This document shows positions 35,022 through 44,145 of a DNA stretch of 64,000 nt, piece after piece. Source of the DNA: Ruminococcus sp. AM22-13 (lineage in GTDB: Bacteria; Bacillota; Clostridia; Lachnospirales; Lachnospiraceae); contig NZ_QRIL01000019.1 in the NCBI RefSeq assembly GCF_003471165.1, forward strand, positions 2,898 through 66,897, read 5' to 3'. Both the position numbers and the translations under genes were made by a program. The notes beneath the pieces are model-generated. The model was not told the DNA's origin. It made no database searches and saw nothing but the letters and a program-made list of their open reading frames with translations. Every line of letters begins with the position of its first letter. Positions within the stretch are counted from its first letter, which is position 1.

Positions 35022-35255
35022 ACGGAAAATATATCACGGGCAACAAAAAAGGTCCTGCGTAAACCACTGAAAAAAGAACTTGAGAGTTACTTTGAACAGG
35101 GAATCCCTTTGTACCTTGATGGTACACCAAGTAACCCCAAATCGATTGCAAAAGCCTGTCAGATTGCAGAAGGTGGTGGCTATATGCGGGATTACGTAGA
35201 AGATGAAAAAGGACGGATCGCTCGTGTAGATTTTGATTTCGTCAAAAACAAATAA
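35022..35255 (+). CDS. 77-aa protein with apparent ACG start
   Basis: An open frame of 78 codons, including the stop, reads TENISRATKKVLRKPLKK... and ends in RIARVDFDFVKNK. The body is clearly protein-like (PLYLDGTPSNPKSIAKACQI, GGYMRDYVEDEKG). The frame closes at an in-frame TAA at 35001, and no ATG, GTG or TTG exists before the conserved-looking part. A textbook AAAGGAGGT ends eight bases before the ACG at 35022, so ACG is the best candidate start; ATA at 35031 and CTG at 35052 are worse. A sequencing error that removed an ATG is the alternative. Basic N-terminus, no signal peptide; function unknown. Confidence 0.62.
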   Translation, partial: TENISRATKKVLRKPLKKELESYFEQGIPLYLDGTPSNPKSIAKACQIAEGGGYMRDYVEDEKGRIARVDFDFVKNK

Positions 35256-35261
35256 CAAAAG

Positions 35262-35321
35262 AAAAAGCTGCCCGAACAGATTCCGGACAAGTCCCCCGTG
35301 TCCATAATGCCTTCGGGCAGC
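35262..35321 (-). terminator. GC-rich hairpin after the 77-aa gene
   Basis: Ten-base arms GCTGCCCGAA (35267-35276) and TTCGGGCAGC (35312-35321). The only T-run following the stem lies on the minus strand (GAAAAA at 35261-35266 on plus), while the plus side is A-rich. It may still end the plus transcript weakly, or point to an unseen minus-strand transcript. Confidence 0.55.
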
Positions 35322-35443
35322 AAAAAACATAGAAATCTTAAATAATCTAAAAAAATTATGAAAAATGGTTTTTCGCAATACAATTGTAATAATTTATGAT
35401 ATACTAATACCAGAAGCAACATCACACCGAAAGGAAGAAAAAT

Positions 35444-37090
35444 ATGGATAAAAAATATAAACCAATAGTTGCAGTTGTGGTATTGGTCATTCTCGTTGCA
35501 GTACTTGGAATTGTCAGCCATGTAGTGATGAAGTATATCCCATCAGGTGAGAAGATGGATTTAAATGAGTATTATGGAGAAATGGCAGATGGCGAGATCG
35601 CAATAGTTCTGGGAACTGAGAAACTGGATGAGCGCGGCCTGGTAGACGGAGACAGAGTTTATCTGCCTCTGAATGTAGTCAATACATATCTGAATCAGAG
35701 ATACTACTGGGATTCTGCGAATCAGCAGGTACTTTATGCAACTCCATCAGAGCTTACCACGGTAGCTGCATCATCTGAGTCAGGTGACCAGGTATGGCTG
35801 AAGGACGATACAGTATATCTGAATCTCACCTATATACAGCAGTATACAGATATCGATGCGTATATCAGTAAGGAGCCATACAGAATTGCCATACAGTATC
35901 AGTTTGATAATATAAAGACTGTTACAGTTAAAAAGAATACAAGTATACGTTACCGCGGAGGAATTAAATCACCGGTTGTCACTTCGGTAAAGAAAGGGGC
36001 ACAGCTTCGACTTATTGAGGAACTGGATAACTGGGATCAGGTAGCCACAGATGATGGATATATTGGCTATATAGATAAGAAGAATGTCGGTAAAGCATCG
36101 GAGACAACTTTCGACAGAAATTTTGAGAGAGAACAGTATTCATACCTGACAATGGATGGAAAGGTCAATATGGTATGGCATCAGGTTACTTCTACGGATG
36201 CAAATGCTTACTTTGCAGATGCAACAGCAAATATGACAGGTGTAAACGTAATTTCACCGACATGGTTCTATCTGCTTGATACATCTGGAAATATTGCAAA
36301 CATATCAAGTGCAGATTACGTAGCACAGGCTCATGAGAAAGGACTTAAAGTCTGGGGTCTGATCGATAACTTTACACAGGAAGTAAGTACGACCGAGACA
36401 CTTTCAAATACTGCGGCAAGACAGAATATTATCAGTCAGCTGATTCAGGCTGCGACAAGTGTGGGAATGGATGGCATCAATGTGGACTTCGAGTCTCTCA
36501 GCGAAGATGTTGGAATTCATTTTCTGGAGTTCCTGAGAGAACTTTCTATAGAGTGTCATAAGAATAATCTGGTCCTTTCTGTGGATAATCCGGTTCCGGA
36601 AGATTTCACCAGTCATTATGACCGCGCTGAACAGGGAAGAGTTGTCGATTACGTGATCATTATGGGATATGATGAACATTATGTGGGATCTGAAGCGGGC
36701 TCTGTCGCATCTCTTCCATGGGTAGAACAGGGAATTCAGGGTACTCTGGCAGAAGTTCCGGCAGAGCGTGTGATCAATGCAGTACCGTTCTATACCAGAT
36801 TGTGGAGAACTACTGGCGGAAATGTAACCAGTGAGGCAATTGGTATGGATCAGGCGCAGCAGGTGATTTCCGAGAATAATGTGGAAACCTATTGGGATAA
36901 GACGACATCTCAGAATTATGGAAAATATGATATTGATAATTCTACCTATCAGATCTGGATTGAGGATTCTCAGTCAATCGCGGAGAAGGTTAAGCTTGTG
37001 TCGAAATACAATCTTGCAGGAGTTTCTGCATGGAAACTTGGATTTGAAAATAGCGGTATCTGGCAGGTAATTAGTGATAATCTGAATTAG
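35444..37090 (+). CDS. Glycoside hydrolase family 18 protein, YaaH-like spore glucosaminidase
   Basis: A 548-aa protein: N-terminal membrane anchor (about 8-28), a copper amine oxidase-like/beta domain (about 40-150), an SH3-like domain (about 160-225: TSIRYRGGIKSPVVTSV) and a GH18 barrel (about 235-548). The catalytic motif DGINVDFE is at 343-350 with E350 as acid; the second Asp of DxxDxDxE is Asn346, as in several YaaH-type enzymes. These act on N-acetylglucosamine links of cortex or wall peptidoglycan. GAAAGGAAG precedes the ATG. The CwlD-like amidase follows, supporting a role in spore cortex or wall remodelling. Confidence 0.9.
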   Translation: MDKKYKPIVAVVVLVILVAVLGIVSHVVMKYIPSGEKMDLNEYYGEMADGEIAIVLGTEKLDERGLVDGDRVYLPLNVVNTYLNQRYYWDSANQQVLYATPSELTTVAASSESGDQVWLKDDTVYLNLTYIQQYTDIDAYISKEPYRIAIQYQFDNIKTVTVKKNTSIRYRGGIKSPVVTSVKKGAQLRLIEELDNWDQVATDDGYIGYIDKKNVGKASETTFDRNFEREQYSYLTMDGKVNMVWHQVTSTDANAYFADATANMTGVNVISPTWFYLLDTSGNIANISSADYVAQAHEKGLKVWGLIDNFTQEVSTTETLSNTAARQNIISQLIQAATSVGMDGINVDFESLSEDVGIHFLEFLRELSIECHKNNLVLSVDNPVPEDFTSHYDRAEQGRVVDYVIIMGYDEHYVGSEAGSVASLPWVEQGIQGTLAEVPAERVINAVPFYTRLWRTTGGNVTSEAIGMDQAQQVISENNVETYWDKTTSQNYGKYDIDNSTYQIWIEDSQSIAEKVKLVSKYNLAGVSAWKLGFENSGIWQVISDNLN

Positions 37091-37188
37091 AATAAAAAAC
37101 ATCTCTTGAGACATATATTAAGTATAGTAATTAGAAAGTGATAAGCTTTTGAATCTTGCAGATAATGTCTCAGGAGGTGTTTTTTATT

Positions 37189-37881
37189 ATGAAAAAATAT
37201 GGACTGGAGCTGCTTATGGCGTGTCTGCTTCTTGTGAGTTTCCTGATCTTATCAAAGCAGGCTGCGCAGGTAGCGGGCACTATGGCAACAACTGATAATT
37301 CAAAGACTATTCTGGTGGATGCGGGACATGGCGGCGCGGACCCGGGAATGATCGGAGTGGGTGGACTGGAGGAAAAAGGAATTAATCTTCAGATTGCCAT
37401 GAAACTGAGAGAAATTCTGGAGAAAAAAGGTTTTACCGTAATTATGACAAGGGAAGAGGATAAGGGACTTTATGATGAGGAAAGCAGGAATCAGAAAGCA
37501 CAGGATATGCAGCGGAGAATTGCGCTGGTAAAGGAGTGTAAGCCGGTATTATGTATCAGCATACACCAGAACAGTTATCAGGATTCGGCAGTTTACGGAC
37601 CTCAGGTATTTTATTATGAAGATTCTGTTCAGGGAAAAAGTCTGGCAGAACTGATTCAGGAGAAATTAAACACCAGGCTGGATGTAAAGCGCCCGCGCGT
37701 GGCGAAAGGGAATAAGACTTATTATCTGCTGAAAAGAAGTGAAAGTGTTCTGAATATTGTGGAGTGTGGTTTTCTGACGAATCCACAGGAGGCAGAGTTG
37801 CTCCAGACAGATGAATATCAGCTTAAAGTAGCAGATGCGATATCTGAGGGAATCGATGCGTATTTCAGTAAGAATAAATAG
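37189..37881 (+). CDS. N-acetylmuramoyl-L-alanine amidase, CwlD-like
   Basis: A 230-aa Amidase_3 enzyme with an N-terminal membrane or signal helix (about 5-25). Zinc and catalytic residues: DAGHGGADPGM (His), the Glu of GGLEEKGINLQIA, SIHQNS (His) and VECGFLTNPQEA (Glu). CwlD removes peptide side chains so that the cortex can form muramic-delta-lactam. AGGAGG lies 11 bases before the ATG at 37189; an upstream in-frame ATG at 37156 has no site. Length and lack of wall-binding repeats fit CwlD rather than a vegetative autolysin. Confidence 0.88.
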   Translation: MKKYGLELLMACLLLVSFLILSKQAAQVAGTMATTDNSKTILVDAGHGGADPGMIGVGGLEEKGINLQIAMKLREILEKKGFTVIMTREEDKGLYDEESRNQKAQDMQRRIALVKECKPVLCISIHQNSYQDSAVYGPQVFYYEDSVQGKSLAELIQEKLNTRLDVKRPRVAKGNKTYYLLKRSESVLNIVECGFLTNPQEAELLQTDEYQLKVADAISEGIDAYFSKNK

Positions 37882-38002
37882 CAAAAAATTATAACATAGC
37901 TGCTTAAGTGATAAGTGGGATAATTCTTTACGGATTGCAAGGGATAGTTGATAAAATTGTTTATTTTATGTGAACTGACTTTTAATAGAAAGAGTTTTTT
38001 GC

Positions 38003-38046
38003 TATACTGATACAGGTTTGAGTGGACTATAGCAAATGCTATAGTC
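38003..38046 (+). promoter_or_regulatory. Promoter -10 and palindromic operator of the YYY-protein genes
   Basis: A -10 TATACT (38003-38008) with a poor -35 is followed by a perfect palindrome at 38025-38046 with 10-bp arms GACTATAGCA and TGCTATAGTC around AA. Its place at about +10 to +31 suits a repressor roadblock or an RNA hairpin. Confidence 0.55.
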
Positions 38047-38083
38047 GGAATACAAATATAGTAAAAACATACAGGGAGAAATT

Positions 38084-40261
38084 ATGCTTGGAATAATTTA
38101 TCTGATTCTTGCGGGAATACTGGGATATAAAGCTTCAAAGATACTGATAGAAGAGGGAACGAAGTTTTCTTTTATTAACCGTATCTGGCTTACCCTGCCG
38201 GCTTCGTTTGGAGTAGGTACGCTTTTGCTGACCTGGGTAGTGTATATCATTTCGTGGTTTTTCAGTGTGATTGGAAAAGTAAAAAATCCACTTTTATATG
38301 GAAATGCTATTGGAATGGCAGGTGTATTGATCTTTATTATACTGATCGAAGTACAGAAATACAGAAGCCATTCAAGTTTGGTAAGATCAAATATGGAGAT
38401 AGGTCTGACTGAGCAGATTGATCAGGACAGGAAATTAAAGAAAAAGAGCAGGAAGTTCTCTATGGATAACCTGATAACAGATAAAAGCAGATTTAAGAAG
38501 GAATTAATCCTGTTTGGACTGCTGGCAGCATTTATTACATATATGATGTTCTATGTTTTCTACATGAAAGAAGGAATTCTGTATTCTGGACTGACTGTAT
38601 ATGGAGACTATGCGCCACATACGGCGATGATACGTTCTTTTTCCATGGGGAATAATTTCCCGACACAGTATCCTCATTATGGAGGAGCAGATGTAAAATA
38701 CCATTTTATGTTTCAGTTTCTGGCAGGAAATCTGGAATATCTGGGAATGCGCATGGATGTTGCTTATAATATCGTGAGCCTTACTTCATTGACTGGCTTT
38801 CTTATGCTGTTGTATCAGCTGGCACTTCGGATCACAGGGAAAATGTGCTGCGGTGTTTTAACGATTTTTCTGTTTTTCTTCAGAAGCGGCATGGCTTTTT
38901 TTAGATTTGTGTGGGAACATATACAGGCTGGAAATTTGTTGGAGACTTTGACTGAGAATGTTTCTTTCATTGGATATACGACCAATGAAAATTGGGGATT
39001 GTGGAACTTTAATGTTTATCTGAATCAGAGACATCTGGCATTTGGGCTTCTTATGGTGACGCTTGCATTATATCTGTTTATGGACTGGCTGGAAGCTGGG
39101 ACAATGCATGAGGAAAAAGGCTTCGTCTGGATGAAGGAAAGGCTTTTTTCAAAAGAAGGATGGAGAAGCAGAAATCTGGAGCAGGCATTGCTTATGGGAT
39201 TGTTTCTCGGATTGTGTGCATTCTGGAATGGGGCCGCAGTGATCGGCGGATTGCTGATTCTGTGCGGATTTGCAGTTTTTTCGGATGGAAAACTGGATTA
39301 TCTGATCATGGCCGCAGTGACGATTTTCTTTTCATATCTCCAGACAAAAATATTTATTTCTGGAAGTGCGATGAGTCCGCAGATTTATCTGGGATTTCTG
39401 GCGGAGGATAAGACTGTCTGGGGAGTGGTGAAATATCTGTTCTGGATGAGTGGAGTATTTTTCCTTGGCCTGTTAGTGCTGGTGTGGTTTATGAGAAGGC
39501 GGGAGAGAGCAATTTTGCTGGGATTTATCTTTCCAACAATTTTTGCGTTTGTACTTCTGATGACACCGGATATTAATGTAAATCATAAATATATCATGAT
39601 TTCTTATGCGTTTCTGACAATCTTCTGGGCATGGACAATATGCAATCTCTGGACAGGGGAAAGAGTAAATCGGAATGTTCAGATTGCAGATGAAAGAAAG
39701 ACCGAAGATATAGAAAATGGAATAAAAAAAGAAACCAGCCAGTCAGACGTTAAGACTGGTAGAGATAGAAAAATCAGGAAATTTGCCGGGAAGGTACTGG
39801 CAGCAATATTAACCATATGTCTTAGCATAACCGGAATTTATGATTTTGCGGTGATTGTGAAGGGAAATGGTCCGGGCAGACGTGTGGCTGTAAATATGAA
39901 CAGTGATCTTACCTGCTGGCTTGCAGAACATCTGGATAAAAATGATCTGCTTCTGACTCCGGAATATAGTATGAATGAGGTGACAATGTCTGGTGTGATG
40001 CTTTATTGTGGATGGCCTTATTATGCATGGTCGGCGGGATATGACACGAATTACAGAGCAGCGCAGGCGGTAACGATTTATACGACATCCGACAGTGAGA
40101 CTTTAAAAAGCACTGTAAAACAGGAGAAGATTACTTATATTCTGTTTGAAGAAGGCTCTGAGTTTGAACAGCAGGTGTGTCAGGAAGAAACAATTGCTGC
40201 GACATATGAGAAGGTTTACGAGACTCAGGATGGAAGAATCCGGATATATAAAACGAATTAA
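38084..40261 (+). CDS. Large polytopic membrane protein, YYY/DUF2298-like
   Basis: A 725-aa integral membrane protein with about 15 hydrophobic segments and a charged cytoplasmic loop (about 105-135). The first outer loop reads TVYGDYAPHTAMIRSF and QYPHYGGADVKYHFMFQFLAG, the kind of Asp-containing loop found in GT-C glycosyltransferases that use lipid-linked sugars. The last part (LTPEYSMNEVTMSGVM) is extracytoplasmic. It is paired with a similar protein downstream. Neither substrate nor product can be named. GGGAGAAATT precedes the ATG. Called GT-C-like on pattern only. Confidence 0.75.
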   Translation: MLGIIYLILAGILGYKASKILIEEGTKFSFINRIWLTLPASFGVGTLLLTWVVYIISWFFSVIGKVKNPLLYGNAIGMAGVLIFIILIEVQKYRSHSSLVRSNMEIGLTEQIDQDRKLKKKSRKFSMDNLITDKSRFKKELILFGLLAAFITYMMFYVFYMKEGILYSGLTVYGDYAPHTAMIRSFSMGNNFPTQYPHYGGADVKYHFMFQFLAGNLEYLGMRMDVAYNIVSLTSLTGFLMLLYQLALRITGKMCCGVLTIFLFFFRSGMAFFRFVWEHIQAGNLLETLTENVSFIGYTTNENWGLWNFNVYLNQRHLAFGLLMVTLALYLFMDWLEAGTMHEEKGFVWMKERLFSKEGWRSRNLEQALLMGLFLGLCAFWNGAAVIGGLLILCGFAVFSDGKLDYLIMAAVTIFFSYLQTKIFISGSAMSPQIYLGFLAEDKTVWGVVKYLFWMSGVFFLGLLVLVWFMRRRERAILLGFIFPTIFAFVLLMTPDINVNHKYIMISYAFLTIFWAWTICNLWTGERVNRNVQIADERKTEDIENGIKKETSQSDVKTGRDRKIRKFAGKVLAAILTICLSITGIYDFAVIVKGNGPGRRVAVNMNSDLTCWLAEHLDKNDLLLTPEYSMNEVTMSGVMLYCGWPYYAWSAGYDTNYRAAQAVTIYTTSDSETLKSTVKQEKITYILFEEGSEFEQQVCQEETIAATYEKVYETQDGRIRIYKTN

Positions 40262-40274
40262 GGAGGAGATACGG

Positions 40275-42515
40275 ATGAAAAAATGGGCACCACGAGTGCT
40301 TCTGGCGGCAGCGCTTGCAGGACTGTCTGCTTTTTTACTGAAAGGGGATGTATGGACATTCTGGACATGGTGGCTGTTGGCGTTTCTGATGGGAATGGTG
40401 GCAATGCCGCTGACTGGGAGACTGTTTGCAGGATTTGAAGATAAGGGCTGGATGTTTTCTAAAGTGCTGGCAATTACGGTTACAGGATTTCTTACATGGC
40501 TGCTTGTGACGGTAAAGATTCTGCCGTTTACTGCGCTGACATGTATTGGCGTGTCTCTGGCGTGTGCTGTTGGATGTGGTATTTTATACCATTTTCAGGT
40601 GAAGAAGGGAATTGACTGTATTCCGACCGGAAAGGGAAATCTGGTTTACTGGGAGGAAATCCTGTTTTTTGCATTCTTTTTGATGTGGACATATTTTGCA
40701 GGATTCCGTCCGCAGGCTTATGGAACAGAGAAGTTTATGGATTATGGTTTTATGGAAGCCATGATGCGGAGTACGACACTGCCGGCAAGGGATCTGTGGT
40801 ATTCAGAAGGTACTATCAATTATTATTATGGCGGACAGTATTTTGCAGTATTTCTCACGAAATTAACAGGAAGTAAAGTAGAGCTCACCTACAATCTGAT
40901 GAGAACTTTTGTGGCGGCATTTGCTTTTGTTCTTCCTTTTTCACTGGTTTATCAGATGTCTGTGGACAAGCTAAAGGGAAATCTGACAGGAAAGAAACGA
41001 TATGTGCCGGCGTTGGCGGGAATCACTGCCGGTCTTTCCGTATCGATTGCGGGAAATATGCATTATGTTGTTTATAGTAAGATTATTCCATGGATCCAGA
41101 AGCTTCAGGGAAAAGAAGTGGACAGTTACTGGTTCCCGGATGCAACCCGCTATATCGGATATAATCCGGATGTGCTGGAGGATAAGACAATCCATGAATT
41201 TCCATGCTATTCCTTTGTTCTGGGTGATCTTCATGCGCATGTGGTAAATGTAATGTTTGTGCTTTTTCTGGTTGGACTTCTGTATACATGGATGCGTAGT
41301 GTACGTATGAGAGAGGCTGTGATCGAGAGACCTGGAAGAAAGCAGTTCTGGAAGAGACAGCTGCTGATACCACATATTATCCTGGCAGCAGTAATGATAG
41401 GAATGTTCCGGTTTACAAATTTCTGGGATTTCATCATTTATTTTGTTGTAACCGGTGGAGTGGTGCTTTTTACAAACATTGTCCAGTTTGAGGGGAAAGT
41501 AAAGAAGATATTGTCGGTGACGGTGGTACAGGCTGTTGAGATCATCGTGATCTCTTATGTGGTTTCTCTGCCGTTTACGCTACAGTTTGACAGTATGTTT
41601 AAGGGTGTCGGAATTGCACAGAATCACTCTATGATTCATCAGCTTTTGATTCTTTGGGGACTGCCTGTATTTCTGACAGTATTGCTGATTATCTGCATTA
41701 TCTGGGAAAAACTTCGCGGTGGAGCAAACCGGAGTCTGTATCGACTGATGAAAGCAATTTCCGTACCAGATTTGTTTGTGATTATTATGGGGCTTTGTGC
41801 AATCGGACTGATTGTAATTCCGGAGTTTGTTTATGTAAGAGATATTTACGAAAGCAGAAATGCCAGAGCGAATACGATGTTTAAGCTGACTTATCAGGCG
41901 TATATGTTGTTTGGAATGACCATGGGATATGGGATTTTCCGAATGCTGGCGACAGCACGTAAGAAGGTAGTTAAGGTTCTGTCTGTTATCGGACTGGTGC
42001 TGCTTTGCTGGACATTTGGATATTTTGGAAACAGTGTTCATGCATGGTTTGGAAATGTATGGAATGTATCAGAGTATAAGGGCCTGAATGCGACCTCTTT
42101 CCTGGAGAATAGTTTTGTGGAGGACGTGGCTGGCATTCAGTGGCTGAAGAAGAATGTCAAGGGTTCACCGGTTGTGCTTGAGGCGAATGGGGATAGTTAT
42201 AGTGAATATGAAAGAGTTTCTGCTATGACTGGTCTGCCGACAGTGCTGGGCTGGTATGTACACGAATGGCTCTGGAGAGATGATACTGCGGATCTGAATC
42301 AGAAGAGTGCGGATATTGAGAGTATTTATACTTCTGCGGATGAAGAATATGTGAGAGAACTCCTGGAGGAGTATGATGTTTCTTATATTTTTGTCGGTTC
42401 TACGGAGCGGGAGAAATATGGGGAGCAGCTGAATGAAGAAGTCTTGAATTCTGTTGGAACGGTGGTGTTCCGGGATGAGAATTATGGGACTTATATTTTG
42501 AAGGTTGAGAAATAA
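40275..42515 (+). CDS. DUF2298/YYY membrane protein, GT-C-like
   Basis: A 746-aa membrane protein with about 14-16 hydrophobic segments. It has the YYY mark: RPQAYGTEKFMDYGFMEAMM followed by DLWYSEGTINYYYGGQY in the first outer loop. An outer soluble tail (about 640-746) ends in TYILKVEK. YYY proteins are thought to be GT-C-type transferases acting on surface polymers; this is family knowledge, not shown here. AAGGAGGAGATACGG precedes the ATG at 40275, 13 bases after the upstream stop; the longer in-frame ORF from 40146 overlaps the previous gene and is rejected. The two proteins likely form a pair. Confidence 0.85.
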   Translation: MKKWAPRVLLAAALAGLSAFLLKGDVWTFWTWWLLAFLMGMVAMPLTGRLFAGFEDKGWMFSKVLAITVTGFLTWLLVTVKILPFTALTCIGVSLACAVGCGILYHFQVKKGIDCIPTGKGNLVYWEEILFFAFFLMWTYFAGFRPQAYGTEKFMDYGFMEAMMRSTTLPARDLWYSEGTINYYYGGQYFAVFLTKLTGSKVELTYNLMRTFVAAFAFVLPFSLVYQMSVDKLKGNLTGKKRYVPALAGITAGLSVSIAGNMHYVVYSKIIPWIQKLQGKEVDSYWFPDATRYIGYNPDVLEDKTIHEFPCYSFVLGDLHAHVVNVMFVLFLVGLLYTWMRSVRMREAVIERPGRKQFWKRQLLIPHIILAAVMIGMFRFTNFWDFIIYFVVTGGVVLFTNIVQFEGKVKKILSVTVVQAVEIIVISYVVSLPFTLQFDSMFKGVGIAQNHSMIHQLLILWGLPVFLTVLLIICIIWEKLRGGANRSLYRLMKAISVPDLFVIIMGLCAIGLIVIPEFVYVRDIYESRNARANTMFKLTYQAYMLFGMTMGYGIFRMLATARKKVVKVLSVIGLVLLCWTFGYFGNSVHAWFGNVWNVSEYKGLNATSFLENSFVEDVAGIQWLKKNVKGSPVVLEANGDSYSEYERVSAMTGLPTVLGWYVHEWLWRDDTADLNQKSADIESIYTSADEEYVRELLEEYDVSYIFVGSTEREKYGEQLNEEVLNSVGTVVFRDENYGTYILKVEK

Positions 42516-42521
42516 TAGCAG

Positions 42522-42557
42522 AACAAAAATGGCGGCTTTAGGACCGCTGTTTTTGTT
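42522..42557 (+). terminator. Terminator of the YYY-protein operon
   Basis: Arms AACAAAAATGGCGG and CCGCTGTTTTTGTT (one mismatch region) around an 8-base loop, with the T-run inside the right arm. Confidence 0.75.
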
Positions 42558-42574
42558 TGCAGACAAAGGGACGC

Positions 42575-42775
42575 GTAGAAAAATAATTCATTTTGTGTGC
42601 GGTTTCGGGAACTAAGATATTCTAAGCCGCTAAAAATCTGCTAAAGGCATGAGAAATCAGAGCCAAACTCGCCTGCGGCTCAGACAGTGTCTCTGATTTC
42701 TCATAACGCATATTTTTGGCGGCTAAGAATATCTAAGATCCCTGCAAATGCACACAAAATGAATTATTTTTCTAC
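42575..42775. repeat. 201-bp near-palindrome (long inverted repeat)
   Basis: The outer 26 bases (42575-42600) are an exact inverted copy of 42750-42775. Inner arms continue with mismatches around AGATATTCT-AGCCGC, and a perfect 14-bp pair ATGAGAAATCAGAG (42649-42662) / CTCTGATTTCTCAT (42693-42706). The tip (42663-42692) is GC-rich. It would fold as one long hairpin in RNA or a cruciform in DNA. No ORF is supported. It occupies the middle of the 490-base gap before sua5. Confidence 0.9.
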
Positions 42776-42818
42776 ACTGGTTCTGGCTGTGAAAGTAAAG
42801 AGTGGCAGAGGTATACTT

Positions 42819-42887
42819 GTTACTGTTCACACACCACTATCCCGCGAGGTGTTTTGGCATGAATATTCCAGAATCCCGAGACATACT
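42819..42887. mobile_element. Family B element fragment (reversed, truncated)
   Basis: Starts GTTACTGTTCACACACCACT and contains CCCGCGAGGTGTTTTGGCAT and CCCGAGACATAC, matching in reverse the right half of B1 (15642-15784). The other half, with the second terminal repeat, is missing. The left flank is GTATACTT; ATACTT recurs at the break. Confidence 0.82.
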
Positions 42888-43005
42888 TGAATGGGAAATT
42901 GTAATAAATAATAAATATAGAGACAAAATGGGAAAAATCGTGTACAATATGAAGTATGAGATAAAATAATAAAAATATATGAGATAAAAAGAAGGCAGGA
43001 AATTA

Positions 43006-44067
43006 ATGAAAGCAGAAGTTGTATCCATGACTGCGGATAGGCTTGATATGGAAGCGATTCGTCGTGGTGGAGAAATTTTGAAACAGGGTGGTCTGGTGGC
43101 GTTTCCGACAGAGACGGTGTATGGTCTTGGTGGGGATGCTTTGAATCCACAGGCGTCTATGAAAATTTATGCTGCGAAGGGCAGACCGTCGGATAATCCT
43201 CTGATCGTGCATATTGCGGAGTTTGATAAGCTGGCTCCGATAGTGGCAGAGGTTCCGGAGAAGGCGAAGATTCTGGCTGAGAAATACTGGCCGGGACCGC
43301 TTACTATGATTCTTCCGAAGTCTGATCTGGTACCGCAGGAGACTACGGGAGGTTTGGACAGTGTAGCTGTTCGTTTTCCGAGTGACAGGATTGCGCAGGA
43401 GTTGATTAAGGCGGCTGGTGGTTATGTAGCTGCGCCGAGTGCAAATACTTCCGGAAGACCGAGTCCGACTACTGCACAGCATGTGGAAGAGGATCTTGGA
43501 GAGGCGATTGAGATGATCATTGATGGTGGTCAGGTCGGTATTGGACTGGAATCCACGATTGTGGATTTTACAGAGGATGTGCCGGTGGTTTTAAGACCTG
43601 GTTATATTTCTCTGGAGATGCTTCAGGAGACTCTTGGTGATGTGAGGATGGATAAGGGGCTGATCGCGGCAGATAGTAAAGTACGTCCGAAAGCGCCGGG
43701 AATGAAGTATCGTCATTATGCACCGAAGGCTGATCTGGCCATTGTGGAAGGAGCGCAGGAGGCTGTTATTGATAAAATTAATCAGCTTGCGGCACAGGCG
43801 AAGGAGCATGGAGAGCAGGTTGGTATTATTGCTACGGATGAAACGAAGGACAGATATCCGGAAGGTCTGGTAGTGAGTATCGGAAGCAGGAAAGAGGAAG
43901 AGAGTATTGCACATCATCTGTATGAAGTGCTCAGAGATTTTGACCAGAGCGCGGTGAAATCTATTTATTCAGAGGCATTTTATACACCGAGAATGGGACA
44001 GGCAATTATGAATCGTCTGTTGAAAGCTGCGGGACATAAAATTATCCGGGTGGATAGTGAGAAATAA
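43006..44067 (+). CDS. sua5: L-threonylcarbamoyladenylate synthase (Sua5 type)
   Basis: A 353-aa enzyme that makes threonylcarbamoyl-AMP from threonine, bicarbonate and ATP for the t6A modification at position 37 of ANN-decoding tRNAs. The YrdC-like domain (about 12-200) has GGLVAFPTETVYGLGGDA and KGRPSDNPLIVHI; the linker PKAPGMKYRHYAPKADL leads to the C-terminal Sua5 domain (about 230-350). The two-domain length matches YwlC. GAAGGCAGGAAATT precedes the ATG. Confidence 0.95.
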   Translation: MKAEVVSMTADRLDMEAIRRGGEILKQGGLVAFPTETVYGLGGDALNPQASMKIYAAKGRPSDNPLIVHIAEFDKLAPIVAEVPEKAKILAEKYWPGPLTMILPKSDLVPQETTGGLDSVAVRFPSDRIAQELIKAAGGYVAAPSANTSGRPSPTTAQHVEEDLGEAIEMIIDGGQVGIGLESTIVDFTEDVPVVLRPGYISLEMLQETLGDVRMDKGLIAADSKVRPKAPGMKYRHYAPKADLAIVEGAQEAVIDKINQLAAQAKEHGEQVGIIATDETKDRYPEGLVVSIGSRKEEESIAHHLYEVLRDFDQSAVKSIYSEAFYTPRMGQAIMNRLLKAAGHKIIRVDSEK

Positions 44068-44069
44068 AG

Positions 44070-44115
44070 GTAACTATTCAGTGGTCTGCTAACTGTGAGG
44101 AAACTGAACAGTTAC
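44070..44115. repeat. Minimal family B-like inverted repeat
   Basis: Terminal arms GTAACTATTCAGT and ACTGAACAGTTAC (44070-44082 / 44103-44115, one mismatch) around a short centre. Flanks are AAATAAAG on the left and AAATAAAT on the right, a likely 8-bp duplication with one change. It lies two bases after the sua5 stop codon. Confidence 0.7.
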
Positions 44116-44145
44116 AAATAAATTAAATTTCAGGAGGAAAAAAGA

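Noticed and set aside
42661..42890. Short ORFs in the 201-bp palindrome and the family B fragment
   Set aside because: They arise from repeat sequence, have no ribosome site and no protein character.
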